Below the pieces are notes generated by a model, which was given only the letters and a program-made list of their open reading frames with translations, was not told the DNA's origin and did no database searches. Position numbers and translations under genes: made by a program. A DNA stretch of 8,388 bases from Actinomycetes bacterium. Lineage in GTDB: Bacteria; Actinomycetota; Acidimicrobiia; Acidimicrobiales; RAAP-2. The DNA lies in contig JAJZSM010000059.1 in the NCBI GenBank assembly GCA_021849765.1, forward strand, positions 1-8,388, written 5' to 3'. Below, piece by piece: positions 1 to 5,560 of the stretch. Each line of letters opens with the position of its first letter. Position 1 is the first letter of the stretch.

Positions 1-69
1 GACTTCACGAGCCGGAGACTCTGAAACCTCCACCTGGAACAGCCGGTCGTCTGCACGCAAGAGAGTCAT
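1..69 (-). CDS. N-terminal fragment of an unidentified protein (runs off left edge)
   Basis: An ATG at 69-67 on the minus strand opens a frame of 23 codons that stays open to the window edge and begins MTLLRADDRLFQVEVSES. The start is backed by a purine-rich GGGAGA (minus-strand sense, about 78-83) at a normal distance upstream. The fragment is too short to place in a family; I see no signal peptide or membrane segment in it. It diverges from the substrate-binding protein gene and shares about 100 nt of upstream DNA with it, so the two could share regulation. Confidence 0.5.
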   Translation of the reverse strand, partial: MTLLRADDRLFQVEVSESPAREV

Positions 70-98
70 GAACAATTCTCCCAGCTGCGCCCTCCTCA

Positions 99-113
99 GT
101 CAGGGATTCTGAC
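99..113. repeat. Short inverted repeat in divergent intergenic region
   Basis: GTCAG at 99-103 and CTGAC at 109-113 form a perfect 5+5 bp inverted repeat with a 5-nt centre. It lies between the divergent fragment (start at 69) and the substrate-binding protein gene (start near 171), where an operator would be expected. Arms this short can arise by chance, and I see no convincing -35/-10 pair around it. Confidence 0.2.
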
Positions 114-160
114 CCACGCACCTAGACGGGACATTCGAGCGGGGCGTGACGCGTGATTGA

Positions 161-167
161 GGGAGGA
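161..167 (+). promoter_or_regulatory. Ribosome binding site that decides the start of the substrate-binding protein
   Basis: GGGAGGA sits 3 nt before ATG at 171 and 6 nt before GTG at 174. A longer in-frame start, GTG at 153, would put this strong Shine-Dalgarno sequence inside the coding region and has no comparable site of its own. The real start is therefore 171 or 174. Confidence 0.7.
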
Positions 168-170
168 TTG

Positions 171-1214
171 ATGGTGAAAAGACGCAGGTTCGCCGGGATC
201 GTGTCAGCGGTGACACTCTGTGCCGGTGTCGTCACTCCGGTGACGTTCGCACTGGTGAACGCGACGGCGAGCGCGGCGTCGGTAAACGCTGGCCCGATCG
301 CGATCGGCTACGAGGACAACGGCGCCGACCCCTCGATCATCTCGGTCGCCAACCACTACTTCGAACGAGAGATGGGCCCCGACGTCCGTCTCAAACTGTT
401 CTCGTCGGGTCCGGCCGCGCTGACGTCGCTGGCCTCGGGTCAGTTGCCCTTCATGTGCGGACTGGGCATGCCGCCGGTGATCGCGGCCATCGCCCAGGGT
501 GTTCCGCTCCAGGTGGTGTTCAACCAGGAGCGCTACACGAAGGACGCTGGGCTGGTCGTGAAGAACTCCAGCGGCATCAAGTCGATCGCCGGTCTGGCCG
601 GTAAGAGCGTCGGCTTGGTGATCGGTTCGCAGTCGTCGTTCGAGTTAGCCACCTACGCGAAGAAGGCCGGGCTCAAGCTGTCCTCCGTGCGCCTGGTGAA
701 CCTCACGCCGCCCGAAATGCAGAGCGCGTGGCTCACGGGCCGCATCGAGGCGGCGATCGTCTGGGATCCGGTCTATGACTTCCTCGTGACCCACGGTGGC
801 CGGATCTTGATGGACGACTCGAAGTTGCCCGTCACTGCCACGTCTTTCAACATCTGCGTGGCGAACAAGTCGTACGTCGCCAAGCACCCGACGGTGGCCA
901 AGGCGTTCGTCAAGGCGCTCGGCGACGGTGTCAACTACCTGCAGAACAACCGGGCCGCCGCCATGCGCGTCATGGCCAAGGCCGCGGGTATCTCGCTGGC
1001 CACCGCCAAGCTCGAGATCGCGGGGTACCAGATCTTCTCGGTGGCCGACCAGGCGACGGCGGCGGTGCTGGGGACGTCTTCGGCGACGAGCTCGACGTCA
1101 GGAACCGCCCAGTCGCTCCTGAACAACTGGAAGGCGCTCTATGCGGCGGGCACGATCACGACCAAGCCGCCGAAGTCGGTCGGACCGTACGTGAACCCGA
1201 GCTACGCGAAGTAA
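171..1214 (+). CDS. ABC transporter substrate-binding protein, TauA/SsuA (sulfonate/nitrate) type
   Basis: This is an exported solute-binding protein of about 347 residues that would capture a small organic solute outside the membrane for an ABC importer. The N-terminus (MVKRRRF, then a hydrophobic stretch) is a Sec-type signal peptide ending near residue 35 at an Ala-Ser-Ala site; there is no lipobox Cys. The mature part has the periplasmic-binding-protein type II order of the taurine/nitrate family: an early G-x-x-x-A-L-x-S-L-A-S-G region, a central G-L-A-G-K-S-V-G-L hinge strand, and a V-N-L-x-P-P...A-W...V-W-x-P segment (about residues 176-200), very like TauA. A Ser/Thr-rich patch near residues 302-312 interrupts the C-terminal part. 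The ATPase gene follows after 10 nt, but there is no permease gene. The substrate cannot be read from the sequence; taurine-like sulfonates are one option, thiamine precursors or nitrate others. Confidence 0.85.
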   Translation: MVKRRRFAGIVSAVTLCAGVVTPVTFALVNATASAASVNAGPIAIGYEDNGADPSIISVANHYFEREMGPDVRLKLFSSGPAALTSLASGQLPFMCGLGMPPVIAAIAQGVPLQVVFNQERYTKDAGLVVKNSSGIKSIAGLAGKSVGLVIGSQSSFELATYAKKAGLKLSSVRLVNLTPPEMQSAWLTGRIEAAIVWDPVYDFLVTHGGRILMDDSKLPVTATSFNICVANKSYVAKHPTVAKAFVKALGDGVNYLQNNRAAAMRVMAKAAGISLATAKLEIAGYQIFSVADQATAAVLGTSSATSSTSGTAQSLLNNWKALYAAGTITTKPPKSVGPYVNPSYAK

Positions 1215-1224
1215 GCGAGTTCGA

Positions 1225-1983
1225 TTGGTACTTCGCGTAGATCGAGTCTCCAAGGCATTCGACGCCGACGACGCGAGGCGCTCGACGCACCAGGTTTTCG
1301 ACGAGTTCTCGCTGCACATCACCGAGGGCGAGTTCGTGGCGGTGCTCGGCCCCTCGGGATGTGGCAAGACGACGCTGCTTCGAATGATCGCGGGCTTCGA
1401 GCATCCTGGCGAGGGCCGGATCATCTTCGATGGGGTGGACGTCACCGGACCGGCAAGCGATCGCGTGGTGGTGTTCCAGCAGCCCGGACTGTTCCCGTGG
1501 CTCGACGTACGCCACAACGTCGCGTTCGGCCTGCAACTGCGCCGGCGGCGAATCGACTGGCAACCGGTCGACGAGATTCTGTCGACGGTGGGACTGAGCC
1601 AGTTCGCCGGCCACGCGCCCTATGAGCTCTCAGGCGGGATGCAGCAGCGCGTCGCCCTCGCGCGATCGCTCGTGATGCGACCGAAGATGCTGCTCATGGA
1701 CGAGCCCTTCGCGGCCCTCGACGCCCACTTGCGCCACGCGATGCAGGTCTTCCTGCGCGAACTGTGGTCCGAGATCCGAACGACCGTACTCTTCATCACC
1801 CACGACGTCGACGAGGCGATCGTGTTGGCCGAACGCGTCGTCGTGCTCGGATCCAATCCGGGCCAGATCCTTGGTGAACTGGACGCGCGCGGCGTGCACC
1901 CGAGCAGTTCGGACCTGCTCGACAACGCGGACTACCGACGACTGCGCCACCGCGCGGTCGAGCTGTTGGGCGAAGTGCCCTAG
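1225..1983 (+). CDS. ABC transporter ATP-binding protein, TauB/SsuB type
   Basis: This is the cytoplasmic ATPase subunit of a nitrate/sulfonate/taurine-type importer, 252 residues, the usual length. All motifs are intact: Walker A GPSGCGKTT (42-50), Q-loop VFQQPGLFPW (83-92), signature LSGGMQQ (135-141), Walker B MLLMDEP (155-161), D-loop AALD (163-166) and the switch His in ITHD (H193). The segment G-P-x-x-D-R-x-V-V-F-Q before the Q-loop and P-W-L-x-V-x-x-N-V-A-F-G-L after it are typical of the TauB/SsuB branch. The start is TTG with only a weak purine-rich stretch upstream, so translation is probably coupled to the binding-protein gene 10 nt away. No permease gene precedes or follows it, so its membrane partner must be encoded elsewhere. 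Confidence 0.92.
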   Translation: MVLRVDRVSKAFDADDARRSTHQVFDEFSLHITEGEFVAVLGPSGCGKTTLLRMIAGFEHPGEGRIIFDGVDVTGPASDRVVVFQQPGLFPWLDVRHNVAFGLQLRRRRIDWQPVDEILSTVGLSQFAGHAPYELSGGMQQRVALARSLVMRPKMLLMDEPFAALDAHLRHAMQVFLRELWSEIRTTVLFITHDVDEAIVLAERVVVLGSNPGQILGELDARGVHPSSSDLLDNADYRRLRHRAVELLGEVP

Positions 1984-2066
1984 CGACGGGCTGCCCCGCG
2001 AGGGTTGCGCGCTGGGCGATGCCGCGCGGGCGCGTCGGCGTTAATCTGAGTCAAAGGCGGTGCGCG

Positions 2067-2852
2067 ATGAGTGGTGACTTTCAGTACGTAGTGGTGGAGC
2101 ACGACGGGCCGTACGCCACGATCTGGCTGAATCACCCCGACCGGCTCAACGTGCTGTCACGCCAGATGATGCTCGAGCTCACCCAAGCGTTCCACGACGT
2201 TGGCGCCGGGAGTTCGGTCGGCGTGATCCTCGCGGCCAAGGGACGGCTCTTCAGTGCCGGGCACGATTTCGCCGAGATGGCGGACAAGTCGCTCGCCGAG
2301 GTGCGGTCGCTGTTCGAGACCTGCACGACGATGATGACGGCGCTGCAAGCCATGCCGCAGCCGGTCGTCGCGCGCGTGCACGCGCTGGCGACGGGCGCTG
2401 GCTGCCAGCTCGTGGCGTCGGCGGACTTGGCGGTCGCCGCCGACGGGGCCACCTTCGCCACTCCTGGCGGCAAGGGAGGTCTGTTCTGCACGACTCCACT
2501 GGTCGCCGTCGGGCGGCTCATCGGTCGGCGCCGGGCGCTCGAGATGGGCATGAGCGGCGACGCGATTGATGCCCAGACCGCAGCGGCGTGGGGGCTCGTC
2601 AATGAAGTCGTCCCGCTCGGCGAGTTGGAGCTCGCGACCGACGCGCTGTTACGGCGCGTGACGCGCGGGAGCGTCGAGTCCAAGACGATTGGCAAGCGGG
2701 CGTTCTACGAGCAGATGGACCTCGACCTGCCCGCGGCGTACGACTTGGCGATCCGGGTCATGGCCAATGGCGCACTCATCGCCGACGCGCAGGAGAGCAT
2801 CGCCGCCTTCATCGAGAAACGGCCGCCACGATGGCGGACCGAGACGGTGTAG
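2067..2852 (+). CDS. Enoyl-CoA hydratase/isomerase-fold protein, ECHDC3-like, lacking catalytic glutamates
   Basis: This 261-residue protein has the crotonase fold: the CoA/oxyanion-hole segment FSAGHDF (62-68), the second oxyanion segment A-T-G-A-G-C-Q-L (108-115), and the trimer-forming C-terminus. In true hydratases a Glu follows the G-C of the second segment and another lies 20 residues on. Here these positions are Gln114 and Gly134, so water addition is unlikely by the standard mechanism. The pattern GCQLVAS...FATPG...GLFC.TP and the C-terminal G-K-x-x-F-Y...A-F-x-x-K-R-x-P-x-W match the ECHDC3 subfamily, whose reaction is not settled. I chose ATG 2067, with AAAGGCGG upstream, over ATG 2019, which adds 16 Arg/Gly-rich residues outside the family length. 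It lies 83 nt downstream of the ABC ATPase and may be separately transcribed. Confidence 0.88.
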   Translation: MSGDFQYVVVEHDGPYATIWLNHPDRLNVLSRQMMLELTQAFHDVGAGSSVGVILAAKGRLFSAGHDFAEMADKSLAEVRSLFETCTTMMTALQAMPQPVVARVHALATGAGCQLVASADLAVAADGATFATPGGKGGLFCTTPLVAVGRLIGRRRALEMGMSGDAIDAQTAAAWGLVNEVVPLGELELATDALLRRVTRGSVESKTIGKRAFYEQMDLDLPAAYDLAIRVMANGALIADAQESIAAFIEKRPPRWRTETV

Positions 2853-2860
2853 CGCGTGGA

Positions 2861-2872
2861 CGGCTTCAGCCG
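2861..2872. terminator. Weak candidate terminator between convergent genes
   Basis: CGGCT-TC-AGCCG is a perfect 12-nt inverted repeat lying between the stop of the crotonase-fold gene (2850-2852) and covering the ccdA stop (2868-2866 on the minus strand). As RNA it would make a 4-bp stem with a TTCA loop. It has no T-tract on either side and the stem is short. Its position in the 13-nt convergent junction is the main argument. Confidence 0.25.
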
Positions 2873-3591
2873 ACGTGTTGTGCGAGCGTGGTGATCCAGG
2901 CCAATCGGTCCAGGACGAGCAGCACACCGAGTACGCCGAGCACGGCGGCGCTCACCACGGTGACGACGTTGCCGTGACGCTTCAGCCACGCCATGGGTCC
3001 ACGGAGCTGTTCGAAGAAGATCGCGACGGCGACGAAGGGCGCGCCTAGCCCGAGCGAGAACACCGATAGGAGGATGGCGGCCGATCCGGTATGTCCCTGC
3101 TCAGCGGCGAGGGCGAGTACCGAGGCGAGGATGGGGCCCACGCACGGGGTCCAACCGAACGCGAAGGCGGCTCCGGCCACGGGCGCGGCGAAGGGGCCCA
3201 AGCGCGCGAGCTGGGGGTGCGGGCGCCACTCGCGGTAGAGCGACGGTGAGCGCAGGACCACGGTTCCCACGAGAAAGAGTGCCATCGCCTCGATCGTGAC
3301 GCCGGCCAGTCTCGTCAGGAGTGCCTGCTGGTGGATCACCGCGCGGCCGAGCGCGCTCGCGGAGAGACCCAGCGCGACGAACACCGCGCCGAATCCGGCG
3401 ACGAAGAGCAGGGTGTCGCGCGTGAGCCGACCGACCGGACGCCGGTGCGCGCCACCGTCGCCGACGACGGCCACGTCCAGGCCGCCAACGATCGCGAGAT
3501 AGGCCGGCACGAGGGGCAGCACGCACGGCGAGGCGAAGGACGCCACGCCGCCGGCGAACGCGGTGAGAAGGCTGACGCCCGTGACGCCCAT
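2866..3591 (-). CDS. ccdA: CcdA-family thiol-disulfide electron-transfer membrane protein
   Basis: This is a polytopic inner-membrane protein of 241 residues with about six hydrophobic segments, the size of stand-alone CcdA. It moves reducing equivalents from cytoplasmic thioredoxin to an extracytoplasmic thioredoxin-like protein, as in cytochrome c maturation or repair of oxidised proteins. Both signature cysteines are present in their pseudo-repeated settings: ASPCVLPLVPAYL (Cys23) and GWTPCVGPI (Cys150). A basic, Gly-rich loop (about 44-58) separates helices 1 and 2. The ATG starts 3 nt after the stop of the redoxin gene, with no Shine-Dalgarno sequence in between, so translation is probably coupled to it. 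The adjacent redoxin is its likely partner. No cytochrome c synthesis genes (resB/ccs) are in the window, so the final target is unknown. Confidence 0.93.
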   Translation of the reverse strand: MGVTGVSLLTAFAGGVASFASPCVLPLVPAYLAIVGGLDVAVVGDGGAHRRPVGRLTRDTLLFVAGFGAVFVALGLSASALGRAVIHQQALLTRLAGVTIEAMALFLVGTVVLRSPSLYREWRPHPQLARLGPFAAPVAGAAFAFGWTPCVGPILASVLALAAEQGHTGSAAILLSVFSLGLGAPFVAVAIFFEQLRGPMAWLKRHGNVVTVVSAAVLGVLGVLLVLDRLAWITTLAQHVG

Positions 3592-3594
3592 GAT

Positions 3595-4263
3595 TTAGAG
3601 GGGGACGGCGACGCCGTAGAGCGACTTCAGTTCGTGGCCCAGCGTGGCGGCGTCGTAGCCGCCGACGTGGGTCGTGATCAGGTGACCATTCGCGTCATAG
3701 AACGCGGTCATCGGCAGTGCCGTGCTGCCGCCCAGGCTTTCGAAGAGGCCGTCACCCTGGGAGCCACCGACGTCGCGCAACACGGCCGTGGCGTCGCCAA
3801 AGAGGTTGAAGTGCTTAGCGAAGGAATCGCCATTGCCCGTTTCGAGGGCGTTGACTTCAACGACGTTCACCCGGCCGCGCAGCGCGAGCGCGTCGCGGGC
3901 GAACACCGGCAGTTCCGAGGCGCACACTTGACACCACGACGCGAAGAAGTTGACGACCGTCGGGCGGCCCTTGAGTGAGGCCAGCGTCACGGTGGGACCG
4001 CCGCCGAGTGTGGGCAACGACCAGTCAGACGCCGTGGTTTGGTAACCGGTCGACGACGAGTGGCCGAGGAACGCGAGCGTGACCGTGGCGACGAGCACGA
4101 TGGCCGCAATGACGCTAAAGGCAGCCGTGCGACGCTGGCGTCGCCGACGACGCGGACCCGTGTAGGCGCGCGTGGCCGGTGGTCGGGAGGTTGCGGCGGC
4201 TCCGACTCGAGTGCGCGCGGTGGCTGCGCCCTTGGTGTACTGCGTTGGTCGTTTCTTGGACAC
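3595..4263 (-). CDS. Membrane-anchored thioredoxin-like protein, TlpA/ResA type
   Basis: This 222-residue protein has a long, basic, Ala/Thr/Arg-rich cytoplasmic tail (1-46), one membrane anchor (about 47-67) and an outward-facing thioredoxin domain. The domain shows the redoxin strand V-V-N-F-F-A-S-W, the active site Cys111-Gln-Val-Cys114, the TlpA-like V-N-x-x-E-T segment (138-142) and the cis-proline Pro184 in ALPMTAFYD. The usual site in TlpA/ResA is CxPC; here Val replaces the proline before the second Cys. Its role is probably disulfide reduction outside the membrane using electrons from CcdA, encoded 3 nt downstream. The start is GTG 4263, chosen because GAGGT lies 6 nt upstream. The tail of about 46 residues before the membrane helix is longer than in ResA; in-frame alternatives further in are not better supported. 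Confidence 0.9.
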   Translation of the reverse strand: MSKKRPTQYTKGAATARTRVGAAATSRPPATRAYTGPRRRRRQRRTAAFSVIAAIVLVATVTLAFLGHSSSTGYQTTASDWSLPTLGGGPTVTLASLKGRPTVVNFFASWCQVCASELPVFARDALALRGRVNVVEVNALETGNGDSFAKHFNLFGDATAVLRDVGGSQGDGLFESLGGSTALPMTAFYDANGHLITTHVGGYDAATLGHELKSLYGVAVPL

Positions 4264-4269
4264 GGGCGT

Positions 4270-4274
4270 ACCTC
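4270..4274 (-). promoter_or_regulatory. Ribosome binding site of the redoxin gene
   Basis: GAGGT on the minus strand ends 6 nt before the GTG start at 4263-4261. It supports this non-ATG start and hence the long basic N-terminal tail. Confidence 0.6.
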
Positions 4275-4407
4275 GGCCGATCGTGATGAGCGACCGAGCC
4301 GTGTTGCGCGGTCACTTCGATGATGGCATGTCGCAACGAGATCAATAGTCGCCCGGTCAGCGCCTCACGCGGGCGCACGACACGAATCGCTGTTCACCGC
4401 CGATCTT

Positions 4408-4422
4408 CCTTGTGCGACAAGG
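4408..4422. repeat. Perfect 6-3-6 inverted repeat, candidate operator
   Basis: CCTTGT-GCG-ACAAGG is a perfect palindrome with a 3-nt centre, about 150 nt upstream of the redoxin start. One arm, CCTTGT, recurs at 4446-4451, 38 nt further upstream. This arrangement suits a dimeric regulator with a second half site. As RNA it would form only a 6-bp hairpin with no T-tract, so a terminator is less likely. No regulator gene is adjacent. Confidence 0.35.
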
Positions 4423-4511
4423 CCCCTGACTACCCAGCCACAAATCCTTGTTCTGCGCGTGATGAAATAGTCGATCAATTCTTACGCTTTCGACGATGAT
4501 TGTTGTAAATC

Positions 4512-4540
4512 CTCGACGACTCGTGTTCCCGTCGTCCGAG
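4512..4540 (-). terminator. Candidate terminator of the DMT transporter gene
   Basis: CTCGACGAC (4512-4520) pairs with GTCGTC-GAG (4531-4540) over 9 bp with one bulged C, leaving a 10-nt loop. It begins directly after the TGA (4543-4541, minus strand) of the transporter gene. Downstream on the minus strand the sequence becomes A/T-richer (ATTTACAACAATC) but has no true T-run, as is common for terminators of high-GC bacteria. Confidence 0.5.
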
Positions 4541-5410
4541 TCAGCGGCGATGCAGGGCGTGGGCGGTATCGGGAACTGTCCGGGTCATGACGACGACGCC
4601 AACGGTGACAACGACGAAGGCGATCCCTGCGAAGGCGCTCGATAGCGGTGACGTGACCAGCCGCTCGTGATAGAGCGAGACACCGAGCACGATCGAGGCG
4701 AGCGGGTCGACGATCACGATGATCGGCTGTGAGATCTTGAGTGGTCCGACGTGCAACGCCGCTTGTTCGGTGAGCAGTCCGACGGCGCCGCAGCCGATGA
4801 GCGCGTAGAGGGGCCATGAGGTCAGCATCGTCGAGATGCCGCCAGCCACCAACACGTCGGCCGTTGCCTTGATGAACGTGGCCTCGAGTGCCCACAGCGC
4901 AGCCGTCGCGCCCGCGTAGGCGCCGGCACGGCGGGCGGGCGATCCTCGTCGCGCGACCACGCTGGCGATGGCGACCAGCACGGCAACCACGATGCCCGGA
5001 CCAGTCCAGTCGCGCAACGTCGGTTGCCAGGTGCTCGCCCGTGGATTCGTCGTCACGAGGAACACGACGAGCGCCAGCGTGGTGACGCTCGCCGAGGCCC
5101 ACGCCATGCGACGCAGCTCCTGGTGGAGCCAGAGCTTTCGTATCACCAGCGCGAGGACCAGTTCGGTCACCAGTAGGGGCTGGACCAGCGCGAGTGGACC
5201 GTAGTGCAGGGCGATGGCCTGACAGAGGAGCGACGCCCCCATGCCGATCCAACCCAACAGCCACAGCGGGTGACGCACCAGATAGGCGAGCAGTGCCCAG
5301 CCCCGGCGCGACGGGTCGCCGCTGACGCTCGCGGCGTGCTGGGAAGCGAGCGCGAAGGCGTTCGCCAGTGCCGTCGCGAGTGCGAACGCGACGGCGAGTG
5401 CGCTCTGCAC
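4541..5410 (-). CDS. DMT-superfamily (EamA/NIPA-like) membrane transporter
   Basis: This is a 289-residue integral membrane protein with about nine hydrophobic helices, arranged as two related halves typical of the drug/metabolite transporter superfamily. Segments such as LGWIGMGASLLCQAIALHYG (about 52-71), G-P-L-A-L-V-Q-P-L-L-V (71-81) and, in the second half, G-P-L-K-I-S-Q-P-I-I-V (222-232) show the internal repeat: each half has helix-H-x-G-P-L-x-x-x-Q-P. The pattern fits the actinobacterial DMT/NIPA-like group. The substrate cannot be inferred; amino acids, metabolites or a divalent cation have all been assigned to relatives. The start is GTG 5410; only a weak GGAA lies upstream, inside a possible hairpin. 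It stands alone, transcribed away from the DHA2 efflux gene. Confidence 0.8.
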   Translation of the reverse strand: MQSALAVAFALATALANAFALASQHAASVSGDPSRRGWALLAYLVRHPLWLLGWIGMGASLLCQAIALHYGPLALVQPLLVTELVLALVIRKLWLHQELRRMAWASASVTTLALVVFLVTTNPRASTWQPTLRDWTGPGIVVAVLVAIASVVARRGSPARRAGAYAGATAALWALEATFIKATADVLVAGGISTMLTSWPLYALIGCGAVGLLTEQAALHVGPLKISQPIIVIVDPLASIVLGVSLYHERLVTSPLSSAFAGIAFVVVTVGVVVMTRTVPDTAHALHRR

Positions 5411-5412
5411 CG

Positions 5413-5457
5413 CTCAGTTCCGCGGCAACGATCGCCGGCCGGGGCGATGTGCCTGAG
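5413..5457 (-). promoter_or_regulatory. Possible structured leader of the DMT transporter mRNA
   Basis: Two nested inverted repeats lie just before the GTG start at 5410. An inner stem ATCGCC/GGCGAT (5431-5436 with 5443-5448, 6-nt loop) sits inside an outer CTCAG/CTGAG pair (5413-5417 with 5453-5457). The outer pair ends 2 nt from the start codon and encloses the only Shine-Dalgarno-like GGAA. Whether this is transcribed is unknown, and GC-rich DNA yields such stems by chance. Confidence 0.25.
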
Positions 5458-5475
5458 GACTCACCTTTTCAACAT

Positions 5476-5491
5476 ATGACGAAATGGTCAT
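5476..5491. repeat. Short inverted repeat between divergent transporters
   Basis: ATGAC (5476-5480) and GTCAT (5487-5491) form a 5+5 bp inverted repeat around a 6-nt centre, in an A/T-richer patch. It lies about 70 nt before the DHA2 efflux gene and about 65 nt before the DMT gene. Efflux genes of this kind are often controlled by a TetR or MarR repressor at such sites, but no regulator gene is in the window. Confidence 0.2.
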
Positions 5492-5547
5492 GAGAGGTGA
5501 CTTTGGTCCCTGGGAGCACCACAAGGCCATGGCTAGCCTCCGACCAC

Positions 5548-5554
5548 GGGGAGG
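5548..5554 (+). promoter_or_regulatory. Ribosome binding site that decides the start of the efflux transporter
   Basis: GGGGAGG ends at 5554. The in-frame TTG at 5555 follows with no spacer, whereas the in-frame GTG at 5561 lies 6 nt downstream, a normal distance. The GTG is therefore the likely start. Confidence 0.7.
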
Positions 5555-5560
5555 TTGCGC

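Larger units (their letters stand above)
4264..4511. other. Gene-free region upstream of the redoxin-ccdA pair
   Basis: This stretch lies between the minus-strand transporter gene and the minus-strand redoxin gene and must hold the promoter of the redoxin-ccdA pair unless they read through from upstream. It is less GC-rich around 4435-4511 than the flanking genes. I find no tRNA-like fold and no frame with a supported start. Apart from the inverted repeat at 4408-4422 and the ribosome binding site at 4270-4274 I see no defined element; in particular no GGAAT-N18-GTT (SigR-type) promoter. Confidence 0.5.

Noticed and set aside
2042..2047. TAATCT as a -10 box for the crotonase-fold gene
   Set aside because: It fits the TAnnnT pattern but has no recognisable -35 at 16-19 nt and would leave a leader of only about 13 nt, so it is not strong enough to call.
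2019..2066. Longer start (ATG 2019) for the crotonase-fold protein
   Set aside because: It adds 16 residues outside the family length and has no ribosome binding site, while ATG 2067 follows AAAGGCGG.
1984..2066. Possible terminator hairpins after the ABC ATPase gene
   Set aside because: Only 5-bp GC stems with long loops (for example 2007-2027) can be drawn; these are expected by chance in this GC-rich stretch.
3331..3978. Long plus-strand open frame (215 codons) antisense to ccdA and the redoxin gene
   Set aside because: It spans the junction of two well-supported minus-strand genes, its product is a low-complexity charged sequence with no recognisable domain, and long antisense frames are expected in GC-rich DNA.
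4039..4378. Small open frames on both strands reaching into the gap upstream of the redoxin gene
   Set aside because: They overlap the redoxin N-terminus, lack ribosome binding sites and give basic low-complexity products.
4482..5264. Minus-strand open frame of 260 codons within the DMT transporter gene
   Set aside because: Arg-rich shadow translation in another frame of a gene with clear membrane helices and an internal repeat.
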